A stretch of 64,000 nt of DNA from the NCBI GenBank assembly GCA_018266215.1, contig JAFEAV010000001.1:160403-224402 (forward strand), written 5' to 3'. A model generated the notes under the pieces. The model made no database searches. It was not told the origin of the DNA and worked only from the letters and a program-made list of their open reading frames with translations. Below are positions 18,123 to 25,528 of this stretch, piece by piece (positions within the stretch are counted from its first letter, which is position 1; each line of letters starts with the position of its first letter). This DNA comes from Cyanobacteria bacterium SZAS LIN-3. Its GTDB lineage: Bacteria; Cyanobacteriota; Vampirovibrionia; Obscuribacterales; Obscuribacteraceae. The translations under genes and the position numbers were made by a program.

Positions 18123-19733
18123 ATGATGATAAGGCCGCTAATTTTTCTTTCAGGTGCCACCGCTTTCTCACTCCTGCTCTCCGCCAACATGCCGACAGCG
18201 GTGTACGCCAAGCCGGAGCCCAAAGAGTGGGTTAAATATTTCAGCCCGATGCCGGAAAAAAATTACTCGCTGAATAAAAATCAGGACCGAGTGATTAAGA
18301 AGAAGGGCTTCAAGCGCATCGAAATCACCGGCGCCAAACCCCTGTCAAACAAAGAACTTGGCTTCTTCGCCATTGTGCCCCTGGAGCAATTAAGCGATAC
18401 GACTCTGATCAACCGACTGCTTGATAAGCCGGAAGTCAACGGCCTTTCGGTATTGCTGCCCTGGCACGATCTTGAGCCCAAAGAAGATCAATTTGATTGG
18501 ACAAAACTGGACAACCTGCTCAGCCTGGTCAAGGCCAAGGGTAAAACCCTGATACTGCGGATTTCCACCTGCGGTGCCGACAAAGAGGCAACCTCGGACA
18601 CTCCCGACTGGGTCTTTGAAGCCGGGGCGAAATCTCTGACGTATAAGGATGAGTCGGGCAAAGAACACAAGATGCCCATATTCTGGGACACGACCTATCT
18701 GCCGCGCTGGAATAATTTCATCCAGGCTCTGGGCAAAAAATACGACAAGAATCCCGCCCTGCATTCGGTCGGCATCACCGGTGGTGGCGCCCGCGGCTCA
18801 ATGCAAATTGTCCCAGTCTTCGGCTCGCCGCTCAATAAAGAGCGCTACGAAGAAATTGAAAAGCCGCTGGTCGCGCAGCACGGCATGACGCAGAGACAGT
18901 TGGTCGAGCACTGGAAATATGTCGGCGACATTTTCCCCAAAGCTTTCCCCAACGGTCGCCTCAATCTCGATATCGACCCGCCGACGCCAAATCGCCCGGG
19001 CCAGGACAGTCTTGATGAAATCTCCGACTACCTTGTCTATCGCTACGGCGAGCGCATTTATCTCACCCGTCAAAATGTGTCGGACGCCAAGCATGGCTTC
19101 GATCAATATCGAGTGCTGCTCAAGTTTCGCCCGGATACTCTGACCGGTTATCAGGTCACACCGGATATCACCGTGGCTGAGTTGAGCAAACTGGAAAAGA
19201 ATGCGCTCGATGACGGCGTCAGCTTCGTGGAGTTGCCCGCCAACCTCTTGGACTCCCAGGATGAAGCGGTAGTCAAAGCACTGGCCGATCTCAGAAGCCA
19301 CATCGGCTATCAGCTGGTCTCGCAAAAGGTGCAAATACCAGGTGATGTAAAAGCCGGCGATGTGCTCAAAATCAACTTCGCCTTCACCAATCTGGGCAAC
19401 GCCTCGGCCATGCACCCGGTGCGCAATCTGGATAAGGATGATGCCGGCAGCTACAAAGTACAGATTGAGCTGCGCGACAACAACGATAAGCCTGTGGCCA
19501 TTCTCCTGCACACGCCTGCCGTGCCCACCAATAAATGGCTCTCGGGCAAACCGATTACCTGGGAAGGCGATCTCAAAACCCCGGCCAAACTCAAACCCGG
19601 CGAATATAACGTCTATCTGTCATTAATTGAGCCTGAAACCAAGCGCAAACTGGAAATCCTCAATGCTCTGACCGCCGACGCGCCGAAAGCGGAGACCTCT
19701 TTAAGTGTAGGCAAATTGAAGGTTATTCAATAA
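18123..19733 (+). CDS. Secreted TIM-barrel glycoside-hydrolase-like protein
   Basis: The 536-residue protein has a signal peptide ending near AVYAKP. Its central region reads like a (beta/alpha)8 barrel of the GH42/GH5-like type: VNGLSVLLPWHDLEPKED and FDWTKLDNLLSLVKAKGKTLILRI match the 'W.. lEP..G.yDW..LD.li..a...Gk.. lRi' start of many beta-galactosidase-like proteins. A GITGGGARGS loop follows, but I do not see both catalytic acids clearly. The last ~140 residues look like an Ig-like beta domain (LKINFAFTNLGNASAMHPV). It probably acts on, or binds, extracellular polysaccharide. The GT4 gene starts nine bases later, so the two may form an operon. Confidence 0.62.
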   Translation: MMIRPLIFLSGATAFSLLLSANMPTAVYAKPEPKEWVKYFSPMPEKNYSLNKNQDRVIKKKGFKRIEITGAKPLSNKELGFFAIVPLEQLSDTTLINRLLDKPEVNGLSVLLPWHDLEPKEDQFDWTKLDNLLSLVKAKGKTLILRISTCGADKEATSDTPDWVFEAGAKSLTYKDESGKEHKMPIFWDTTYLPRWNNFIQALGKKYDKNPALHSVGITGGGARGSMQIVPVFGSPLNKERYEEIEKPLVAQHGMTQRQLVEHWKYVGDIFPKAFPNGRLNLDIDPPTPNRPGQDSLDEISDYLVYRYGERIYLTRQNVSDAKHGFDQYRVLLKFRPDTLTGYQVTPDITVAELSKLEKNALDDGVSFVELPANLLDSQDEAVVKALADLRSHIGYQLVSQKVQIPGDVKAGDVLKINFAFTNLGNASAMHPVRNLDKDDAGSYKVQIELRDNNDKPVAILLHTPAVPTNKWLSGKPITWEGDLKTPAKLKPGEYNVYLSLIEPETKRKLEILNALTADAPKAETSLSVGKLKVIQ

Positions 19734-19742
19734 ACTGGAATT

Positions 19743-20804
19743 ATGAGGATTGCCCAGCTAGCCGCCAACGTTGAATCGGTGCCCCCTTCCGGATACGGCG
19801 GCACTAATCTGGTTGTCAGCCTGTTGACCAATGCCCTGGTCGAGGCCGGCCATGAGGTCACCCTCTTTGCCACCGGCGATTCCAAGACAAAAGCCAAGCT
19901 GGTCTCCGAGCATGACTGTGCGCTGCGCTTCGACAAGAGCGTAAAGGTCAAAGACTGGCCTGCTTACGAATTGCGCAGCTTGATTAAACTTGAGCATATG
20001 CAGGATTCCTTTGATATCGTCCACAACCATATGGGATACCAGGCCCTGCCCCTGCTGGACCGATTGAAAATCCCAACGGTTACCACCAACCACGACGCCA
20101 TCAAATCCTACTGCGCGCCCATCTATTTAAGATATGGCCATCTGCCTTATGTGGCTCTTTCCGAAGCCTTCAAAAAACTGAACCATCCGGAAAAGCTCAA
20201 CTATCAGGCCGTTATCTATAACGGTATAAACGTGTCCGAATTTTTGAGCGAAGAAGACGAAACAGCCAGAGCTCGCAAGTATCTGCTTTTTGTCGGACGC
20301 ATCTGTCGTGATAACGGCACGATGGAAGCGATCGAAATCGCGCGCAAATTAGCGCTGCCTCTAATCATCGCCGGCAAACTGGAAGAGGCCGATGAGCCCT
20401 ACTTCCACACCTACGTCGAACCTTATCTCGAACCGGGCAAAATTGATTTTATCGGTGAAGTCGATTACGGCAAAAAACTCGTGCTCTATCAGGGCGCAAT
20501 TGCCGTGCTCTATCCAATTGCTTATGAAGAAACTTTCGGGACGGTTATGGCCGAAGCGATGGCCTCGGGCACCCCGGTGCTGGCGCTGGATCGCGGCTCG
20601 GTGCGCGAAGTGCTGGTGGACGGTAAAACCGCAGTAATAGGCAATTCGGTGGGCGATTTGATCAGCAGATTTGGTGAAATTGCGCGCATCGATCCCAAAG
20701 AATGCCGCCTGCGTGCCGTGGAATTATTCAGTGTTGAAAAAATGATGGCCGGCTATGAGAGGCTCTATCACTCGCTTGTGAAAGGGCATGTGCCGGCGCG
20801 CTAG
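19743..20804 (+). CDS. GT4-family glycosyltransferase
   Basis: The 353-residue protein has the GT-B fold of GT4 enzymes. The N-terminal PSGYGGTNLVVSLLTNALVEAGHEVTLFATG region contains the Gly-rich acceptor loop. The C-terminal EETFGTVMAEAMASGTPV contains the EX7E-type sugar-nucleotide motif. Such enzymes transfer a sugar from an activated donor with retention of configuration. It follows the secreted glycosidase-like gene by nine bases on the same strand, suggesting a link to glycan metabolism. The donor and acceptor are unknown. Confidence 0.85.
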   Translation: MRIAQLAANVESVPPSGYGGTNLVVSLLTNALVEAGHEVTLFATGDSKTKAKLVSEHDCALRFDKSVKVKDWPAYELRSLIKLEHMQDSFDIVHNHMGYQALPLLDRLKIPTVTTNHDAIKSYCAPIYLRYGHLPYVALSEAFKKLNHPEKLNYQAVIYNGINVSEFLSEEDETARARKYLLFVGRICRDNGTMEAIEIARKLALPLIIAGKLEEADEPYFHTYVEPYLEPGKIDFIGEVDYGKKLVLYQGAIAVLYPIAYEETFGTVMAEAMASGTPVLALDRGSVREVLVDGKTAVIGNSVGDLISRFGEIARIDPKECRLRAVELFSVEKMMAGYERLYHSLVKGHVPAR

Positions 20805-20985
20805 GTCGGAATAAAATAAAAGCGATATCGGTTTGACCTTTCAGCCTAAAAACACTGCTTATATAGCCAGAAAACACAATTTTCCCGGGGAATTTGTACA
20901 CCTGGCTGGAAACATCGTTTCAAAAGTTCTGGTCATTGCAATTTTGTTGCGCTAGACTGCTGATAGAAGATTTGGAGATGCGCCA

Positions 20986-21171
20986 ATGCCTAAAACCAAT
21001 AAGAAGAAAAAGCGCACAAAGAAGAACGATGGGCTGGGCAGGGCACCCTACAATCTCGCTGTCGGTGAAATCGACGGTGTAATAATTAAGCCGGGAAGTT
21101 TTTTAGCGAGAACTGGCGGAATGGTGCCGACGGTTCGGTTAGGTCGTCGTGCCGCAGAAAAAATCAGCTAG
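20986..21171 (+). CDS. Short basic protein, candidate antitoxin of the PIN toxin
   Basis: This 61-residue ORF has an ATG with GGAG eight bases upstream. It starts with a lysine-rich stretch (KTNKKKKRTKK) and continues with a small mixed segment around VGEIDGVIIKPGSFLARTGG, ending in RLGRRAAEKIS. It overlaps the PIN-domain gene by 23 bp in another frame, the usual arrangement of toxin-antitoxin pairs. I do not recognise its family: no AbrB, MazE, RHH or Phd motif is evident. The basic N-terminus could bind nucleic acid. Confidence 0.55.
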   Translation: MPKTNKKKKRTKKNDGLGRAPYNLAVGEIDGVIIKPGSFLARTGGMVPTVRLGRRAAEKIS

Positions 21172-21628
21172 GCAAAATAGAACGCGAAAACGCTATCTCG
21201 TCGACACAGGTCCAATACTCTCACTGTTCAACGAACAAGATGCCTGGCATGGTAGAAGCCTGGAATTCTTCGGCGGTCTGGATTTCGACCTCGTCACAAC
21301 GGAAGCAGTCATTCATGAGGTTATCTACTTCCTTCAGAAAGCAAGAAAGCCTTCCAGCGTTATAGAGCGCCTCCTAGAGAATGTTTCAGAAGGTAGCTTG
21401 ATAGTCTATTTTCTAAAGAAAGCCCACTTCGAACGGATTAAGCATCTCAAAATCCGTTACGCGGATCAGCCGAAATTAGACTATGCAGATATGACGCTTG
21501 TAGTGGCAGCTGAAGATTTGAGGCTAAGTGACATTATTACGATAGATGTGCGTGATTTTCAGCGCTTACACTGGAATCGATACAACAGCTTTAATGTCAT
21601 CTTGCCCACCCTCGAAGGGAGTAATTGA
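21149..21628 (+). CDS. PIN-domain ribonuclease, likely toxin
   Basis: From a GTG start the protein is 159 residues. It has the four-acid PIN pattern: YLVDTGPIL (Asp19), TTEAVIHEV (Glu52/Glu57), LDYADMTLV (Asp111/Asp114) and TIDVRDF (Asp133). PIN proteins cleave RNA with Mg2+/Mn2+, and many are VapC-type toxins that cut tRNA or rRNA. The gene overlaps the short basic ORF upstream and ends four bp before the convergent GH63-like gene. A non-toxin RNA-processing PIN protein is the main alternative. Confidence 0.78.
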   Translation: MPQKKSARQNRTRKRYLVDTGPILSLFNEQDAWHGRSLEFFGGLDFDLVTTEAVIHEVIYFLQKARKPSSVIERLLENVSEGSLIVYFLKKAHFERIKHLKIRYADQPKLDYADMTLVVAAEDLRLSDIITIDVRDFQRLHWNRYNSFNVILPTLEGSN

Positions 21629-21632
21629 CCTT

Positions 21633-22883
21633 TCAACCTGAACAATCGACAAGTTCCACTGCCAGCGAATTCCAGCTCATAAAATCCGGCGCCCAGAGCG
21701 GGCGGGCTGTTTCTACATCGTAATTTTCGTGCAGCGTCTTATTTTTATCCAGGTCCAGTTGCATCGCCTTGAGCACGCGCTCGGCGATAACGGGTCGGGC
21801 ATCGCTGCGGCCGTAATGCGCCAGTCCGCGACAGCACAGCGCATTGACGAGTATCCACATCGGGCCCTGCCAGTTGCTCACCATGGCACGACCGTAGAGC
21901 CCGCGCGGCGAATTATTGTACAAACGCTCGGATGCTGCATATGAAGCCAGTCCGAAAGGTCTGAGAAAATGTTCTTCGTTGAGAATATTTTTCTCAATAC
22001 AAAGCTTCGCCCGGTCGTCGCTGGCAATGCCCATATAAACAGGAGCCAGACCAGTCCAGCTGCGCACCCGCACAAAGGACTTATCCGAGGGACAAAAACC
22101 GACATACATATTTAGCTCTTTGTCCCAGAGCTTTTCTTCTATTTTCTGTTTAAGCACTTCGGCTTTCTTCTGATATTCGCTATGCAAATCATTAAAACCG
22201 GCACGGTCAGCCAGTGCGGCAAAGGCCTCAAATTCACAGACAATATAAGCATTGGCGTCGACAGCCAGTATTTCGCCATCGGGAAATTTGCCCAGGTCTT
22301 CATTTTCGTCCTTGGCGGCTTCGGTCGGATAGATAAGCGCCAGATTGTCGTCAACGCCGCTCTCCAGAACATTGCGCCAGTGATAAAGACCACTTTCATG
22401 TCGGCGATTTTTCTCAAAATATTGCAGATAGAGATGCAGCTTTTTAATTACATCATCGGATAGAAGAGTCCGGGCAGGACCATTTTTGTCTGCGGGCAAT
22501 TCTTTGATATGGCGGTTAAGAGTCTGACAGAGAAAGGGTTTGGCCTGGTCGCCCTTGTCCCATATCCGGTGCGGTGAAACAGTACGAGGTATATGCCCGT
22601 CCGCTTCCTGCAGAGCCAGGAAGTTTCGCACCACATCCGGTGCCAGGTCGGGAATACCAAGGCGCGGGGCTACCTGCGAAAAGAAACAGGCGTCCCAGTC
22701 GTACATCTGAAGATAGTGACCGACGGTAGAGCGCTCAGATACCCCGGCCTTATCATCCGCGCCGGCTTTGACGCCGAAGCTGGGGGTGACAAATCGATAG
22801 GGCAGGCTGCCTTCAGGATTATGCACGCACGTCGGCGCCTGGCTCTTCAAAAAACCTTCAATCCCTGAAAATTTACTGGTCAT
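21633..22883 (-). CDS. GH63-like (alpha/alpha)6-barrel glycosidase
   Basis: This 416-residue protein is full length for compact GH63 enzymes. Near the N-terminus YLQMYDWDACFFSQ matches the WD-aromatic motif of GH63/GH37 catalytic barrels. ESGVDDN gives an acid-rich region around the putative catalytic Asp, and the C-terminus has FGLASY, NWQGPMWILVNAL and HENYDVETA, typical substrate-pocket loops. Candidate activities are mannosylglycerate or glucosylglycerate hydrolase, or a trehalase-like alpha-glucosidase; I cannot choose between them. A link to compatible-solute or storage-sugar turnover is an inference. Confidence 0.68.
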   Translation of the reverse strand: MTSKFSGIEGFLKSQAPTCVHNPEGSLPYRFVTPSFGVKAGADDKAGVSERSTVGHYLQMYDWDACFFSQVAPRLGIPDLAPDVVRNFLALQEADGHIPRTVSPHRIWDKGDQAKPFLCQTLNRHIKELPADKNGPARTLLSDDVIKKLHLYLQYFEKNRRHESGLYHWRNVLESGVDDNLALIYPTEAAKDENEDLGKFPDGEILAVDANAYIVCEFEAFAALADRAGFNDLHSEYQKKAEVLKQKIEEKLWDKELNMYVGFCPSDKSFVRVRSWTGLAPVYMGIASDDRAKLCIEKNILNEEHFLRPFGLASYAASERLYNNSPRGLYGRAMVSNWQGPMWILVNALCCRGLAHYGRSDARPVIAERVLKAMQLDLDKNKTLHENYDVETARPLWAPDFMSWNSLAVELVDCSG

Positions 22884-22907
22884 TAGTCTCTCTGCAAAAT
22901 GTTTTGG

Positions 22908-23594
22908 TCAATCTTTGCCGGGGGCACTTAGCAACTTTTTCGCCTCGTCTGCTCGACCGGTCCAATAGAGTACTACAGCGTAGTCTTGCTTGAGTGAAGC
23001 AATATCATAATGACCTTCGACGGTCGGCGCTTGCGAAAGTGCCTCTTTGTAGAGCGACTCAGCCGGCTCAAACTGGCCAAGGGCACGGTCCATATTGGCC
23101 AGCAAATGCCTGTATACAAACGTTGAATATTTATCGTCCTCGGTGGCGCTGGGCGCACTGCTTTTTTCTTTAGCCCTGTTCAGCGCCTGCTCCAGCTCGG
23201 CCTGCCGTCTCAGTATAGTCGGCCGGGCCTCCTGCTCCAGCGGCTCGGCCTGACCGGCCAACCCTTCAGCTCGCAAGAGTTGCGCGTAAGCCAGGGCGAC
23301 CTCGTCCTTGAGCGGATGGAGTTGCAGGGCAGGGCCTGTAAGAAACGACTGAAGAGCGCCCCTGTACCAGGCCTCGGCTTCCTTGTAATCGCCCCGAGCG
23401 GCATCAAGATTAGCCTTGCGCCACAGTGTTCGAAAATTTTCGGCGGCTATGGCCGCATGGGCCGTGCCGCATATAGGCAGTCGCTCGCTTTCGGCGGCCA
23501 GAGCCGGAGAATGGGTGGCACCAAAGGGTGACCAACCAGCGGCCACAGCCACACAACTAATGGCGATTGGAACAAACTGGCGCTTCAGATTCAT
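22908..23594 (-). CDS. Exported TPR-like protein
   Basis: The ATG at 23592-23594 has AGGA nine bases upstream and gives 228 residues. An upstream TTG in the same frame has no such support. A hydrophobic signal-like segment ends near SPALAAE. The mature part has about three TPR-like helical pairs (ANLDAARGDYKEAEAWYRGAL; MDRALGQFEPAESLYKEAL; DYAVVLYWTGRADEAKKLL). It probably mediates protein contacts outside the cytoplasm. The GH63-like gene follows on the same strand after ~25 bp, so co-transcription is likely. Confidence 0.65.
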   Translation of the reverse strand: MNLKRQFVPIAISCVAVAAGWSPFGATHSPALAAESERLPICGTAHAAIAAENFRTLWRKANLDAARGDYKEAEAWYRGALQSFLTGPALQLHPLKDEVALAYAQLLRAEGLAGQAEPLEQEARPTILRRQAELEQALNRAKEKSSAPSATEDDKYSTFVYRHLLANMDRALGQFEPAESLYKEALSQAPTVEGHYDIASLKQDYAVVLYWTGRADEAKKLLSAPGKD

Positions 23595-23722
23595 GTGCGA
23601 AGGTCCTGTTTTCAAATTGAGCGGAGGGCTGCTCGGCCCCTGATAAGGATACTGACGGCAGACGGGCCAATTTTAGAGCGTAATCCAGATTAAGACAGTG
23701 ATGGCTGCACTGGACACCATAA

Positions 23723-23740
23723 CGTCTCTTAAAATAGACG
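23723..23740. promoter_or_regulatory. hipBA operator-like palindrome 1
   Basis: CGTCT and AGACG arms flank an 8-bp AT-rich centre. It is the best-formed of three related 18-bp sites in front of hipB. Confidence 0.5.
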
Positions 23741-23797
23741 ATAATCAATTTTACATCCATTATAATATACATAAAAAGGCGGGTGGGCACAAACAGC

Positions 23798-23822
23798 TTG
23801 ACAATATCGTCCAAGTTATAAT
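23798..23822 (+). promoter_or_regulatory. Candidate hipBA promoter with short spacer
   Basis: A perfect TTGACA (23798-23803) and a perfect TATAAT (23817-23822) are present but only 13 bp apart, shorter than the normal 16-18. The pair lies inside the operator region. Either the spacing makes it activator- or repressor-tuned, or the real partner hexamer is degenerate. Confidence 0.35.
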
Positions 23823-23825
23823 ACG
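23808..23825. promoter_or_regulatory. hipBA operator-like palindrome 2
   Basis: An 18-bp site with CGT..ACG ends, matching the other two at about two-thirds of positions on one strand. It overlaps the TATAAT of the candidate promoter, so binding would block initiation. Confidence 0.45.
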
Positions 23826-23838
23826 CTAAAAGGAATAC

Positions 23839-23856
23839 AGTCCACTTTAATAGACA
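23839..23856. promoter_or_regulatory. hipBA operator-like palindrome 3
   Basis: A GTC-N10-GAC site that reads on the minus strand as TGTCTATT then AAAGTGGACT. It starts 31 bp (three helical turns) after site 2 and ends two bases before the hipB ATG, covering the ribosome-binding region. Confidence 0.45.
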
Positions 23857-23858
23857 TT

Positions 23859-24215
23859 ATGCAAAAGCCAGCAATCACCTCTGCTACGCCCATTCCCGTC
23901 CGTCGAGCCCTTCGCAAGCTGGGGCAAGACATTCGGGACGCGAGGCTGCGCCGCCGCATACCGACCGCACTCCTGGCGCAAAGGGCATCAATAAGCCGTA
24001 TGACCTTGTATAAGGTAGAAAGGGGCGACGAAAATGTATCAATGGGCACTTACGCCACAATCATGTTTTCACTGGGCATGATCGACCGAGTAGGCAGTCT
24101 GGCGGATCCGACAGAAGACGCACTCGGACGTCAGCTCGATGAAGAACGTCTGCCCAAGCGGATCAGGCTGCCACGAAAAAAAGACGCAGCTTCTGCCGCT
24201 CATATCGCACCATGA
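23859..24215 (+). CDS. hipB: HipB-like XRE-family antitoxin
   Basis: The 118-residue protein contains an XRE helix-turn-helix (~15-75) with the pattern LGQDIRDARLRRRIPTALL, then a SISRMTLYKVERG recognition-helix region. HipB binds operators in its own promoter and holds HipA inactive. The stop overlaps the hipA start in ATGA. The start codon lacks a nearby strong Shine-Dalgarno, and an operator-like palindrome occupies that place. Upstream DNA is visibly more AT-rich than the surroundings, which fits an acquired module. Confidence 0.82.
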   Translation: MQKPAITSATPIPVRRALRKLGQDIRDARLRRRIPTALLAQRASISRMTLYKVERGDENVSMGTYATIMFSLGMIDRVGSLADPTEDALGRQLDEERLPKRIRLPRKKDAASAAHIAP

Positions 24216-25501
24216 GCGAAACCGAGACACATGTCTACGCCGATCTCTCCGACATACCGCATCTCGTTGGACGGCTCTGGACCCGCACGCGCAATGACAA
24301 GGCAAGCGCAAGCTTCGAATACAGCAAGGAATGGCTCTCTTCAGCGCTGAACTTCTCACTTGAACCGGCATTAACACTTGGTCCGGGTCCATTCCACAGT
24401 GGAGACCGAGCCTTGTTTAGCGCTATAGGTGATTCCGCACCGGATCGGTGGGGGCGCGTATTAATGCGCAGGGCTGAGCGGCGCCGCGCAGATCAGGCAG
24501 GACAGACGCCCCGCACACTGCAAGAAATTGACTATCTGCTGATGGTAGACGACGAAGCAAGGCAAGGCGCCCTTCGCTTCGCCGCACGCGAAGGTGGGCC
24601 GTTTCTCGCGCAATCAGTGCGCCGCAAGATACCGCCACTGATTGAGCTACCACGCCTCCTGTCGGCAGCACAAAACGTTTTAAGCGACAACGAATCGGAT
24701 GAGGATCTGCGCCTGCTGCTGGCCCCAGGCTCCTCTCTCGGCGGAGCGCGCCCAAAGGCATCGGTGCGCGATCGCGACGGTCAACTGGCTATTGCGAAAT
24801 TTCCACAAGACGGGGACGAGATAAACACAGTCCTCTGGGAAGCAGTCGCTCTGAGTCTGGCCGAAAAGGCCGGTATCAACACACCAGCATGGCGCCTGGA
24901 GTCCATTGCTAAAAAACCGGTACTGCTGCTCCGTCGTTTTGACCGTGCTCAAGGCAGACGAATCCCGTTTCTATCAGCAATGAGCATGCTCAATGCAAAA
25001 GACAACGAACAACGAAGTTATATGGAATTTGTCGACGCGCTCCGCCAGTATGGGGCTTCAGCAAAAGAAGATTCACACATGCTGTGGAGACGCATGGTCT
25101 ACAGCATTCTGATATCCAACACTGACGACCACCTGCGCAACCATGGCTTCCTGTATGAGGGTCAAGAAGGTTGGCGGCTTTCACCGGCCTATGACGTTAA
25201 CCCTGTACCAGTCGACATCAAACCTCGTGTTCTGACAACAACAATTGATCTCGACAGTGGCATTGCGTCGGTAGAATTAGCGCTTTCAGTTGCCACCTAC
25301 TTTACGCTCACACACGCCGAAGCATCAGATATTCTGGCGCAAGTAGGCAAGGCGGTGGCAACCTGGCGTCAAACAGCGGCAAATGTGGGTTTGAAACCAA
25401 GTGAGATAGACCGAATGTCATCAGCATTCGAACATGGCGAACTCAAGCTGGCCGCAAAAAAAGGCTACCGGCAAGCAAAACGCCTGCGATCGACAACGTG
25501 A
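24212..25501 (+). CDS. hipA: HipA-like Ser/Thr kinase toxin
   Basis: HipA phosphorylates a translation target (GltX in E. coli) and causes growth arrest. The 429-residue protein has the Gly-rich ejecting loop GSSLGGARPK (173-182), the phosphate-binding Lys in AKFPQDGDE (around 196), the catalytic NTDDHLRNHGF (303-313) and the metal-binding SPAYDVNP (324-331). All expected kinase residues seem intact. It overlaps hipB by 4 bp. The N-terminal ~110-residue domain is also present, unlike in the split HipS/HipT type. Confidence 0.9.
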   Translation: MSETETHVYADLSDIPHLVGRLWTRTRNDKASASFEYSKEWLSSALNFSLEPALTLGPGPFHSGDRALFSAIGDSAPDRWGRVLMRRAERRRADQAGQTPRTLQEIDYLLMVDDEARQGALRFAAREGGPFLAQSVRRKIPPLIELPRLLSAAQNVLSDNESDEDLRLLLAPGSSLGGARPKASVRDRDGQLAIAKFPQDGDEINTVLWEAVALSLAEKAGINTPAWRLESIAKKPVLLLRRFDRAQGRRIPFLSAMSMLNAKDNEQRSYMEFVDALRQYGASAKEDSHMLWRRMVYSILISNTDDHLRNHGFLYEGQEGWRLSPAYDVNPVPVDIKPRVLTTTIDLDSGIASVELALSVATYFTLTHAEASDILAQVGKAVATWRQTAANVGLKPSEIDRMSSAFEHGELKLAAKKGYRQAKRLRSTT

Positions 25502-25508
25502 TCGCAGG
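25483..25508. terminator. Hairpin at the hipA stop
   Basis: Perfect 9-bp arms CCTGCGATC and GATCGCAGG surround an 8-base loop that includes part of the hipA stop region. No U-run follows, so this may be a weak or bidirectional terminator between the convergent hipA and glgP. Confidence 0.4.
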
Positions 25509-25528
25509 ACATTCAATCTTGCTCCAGT

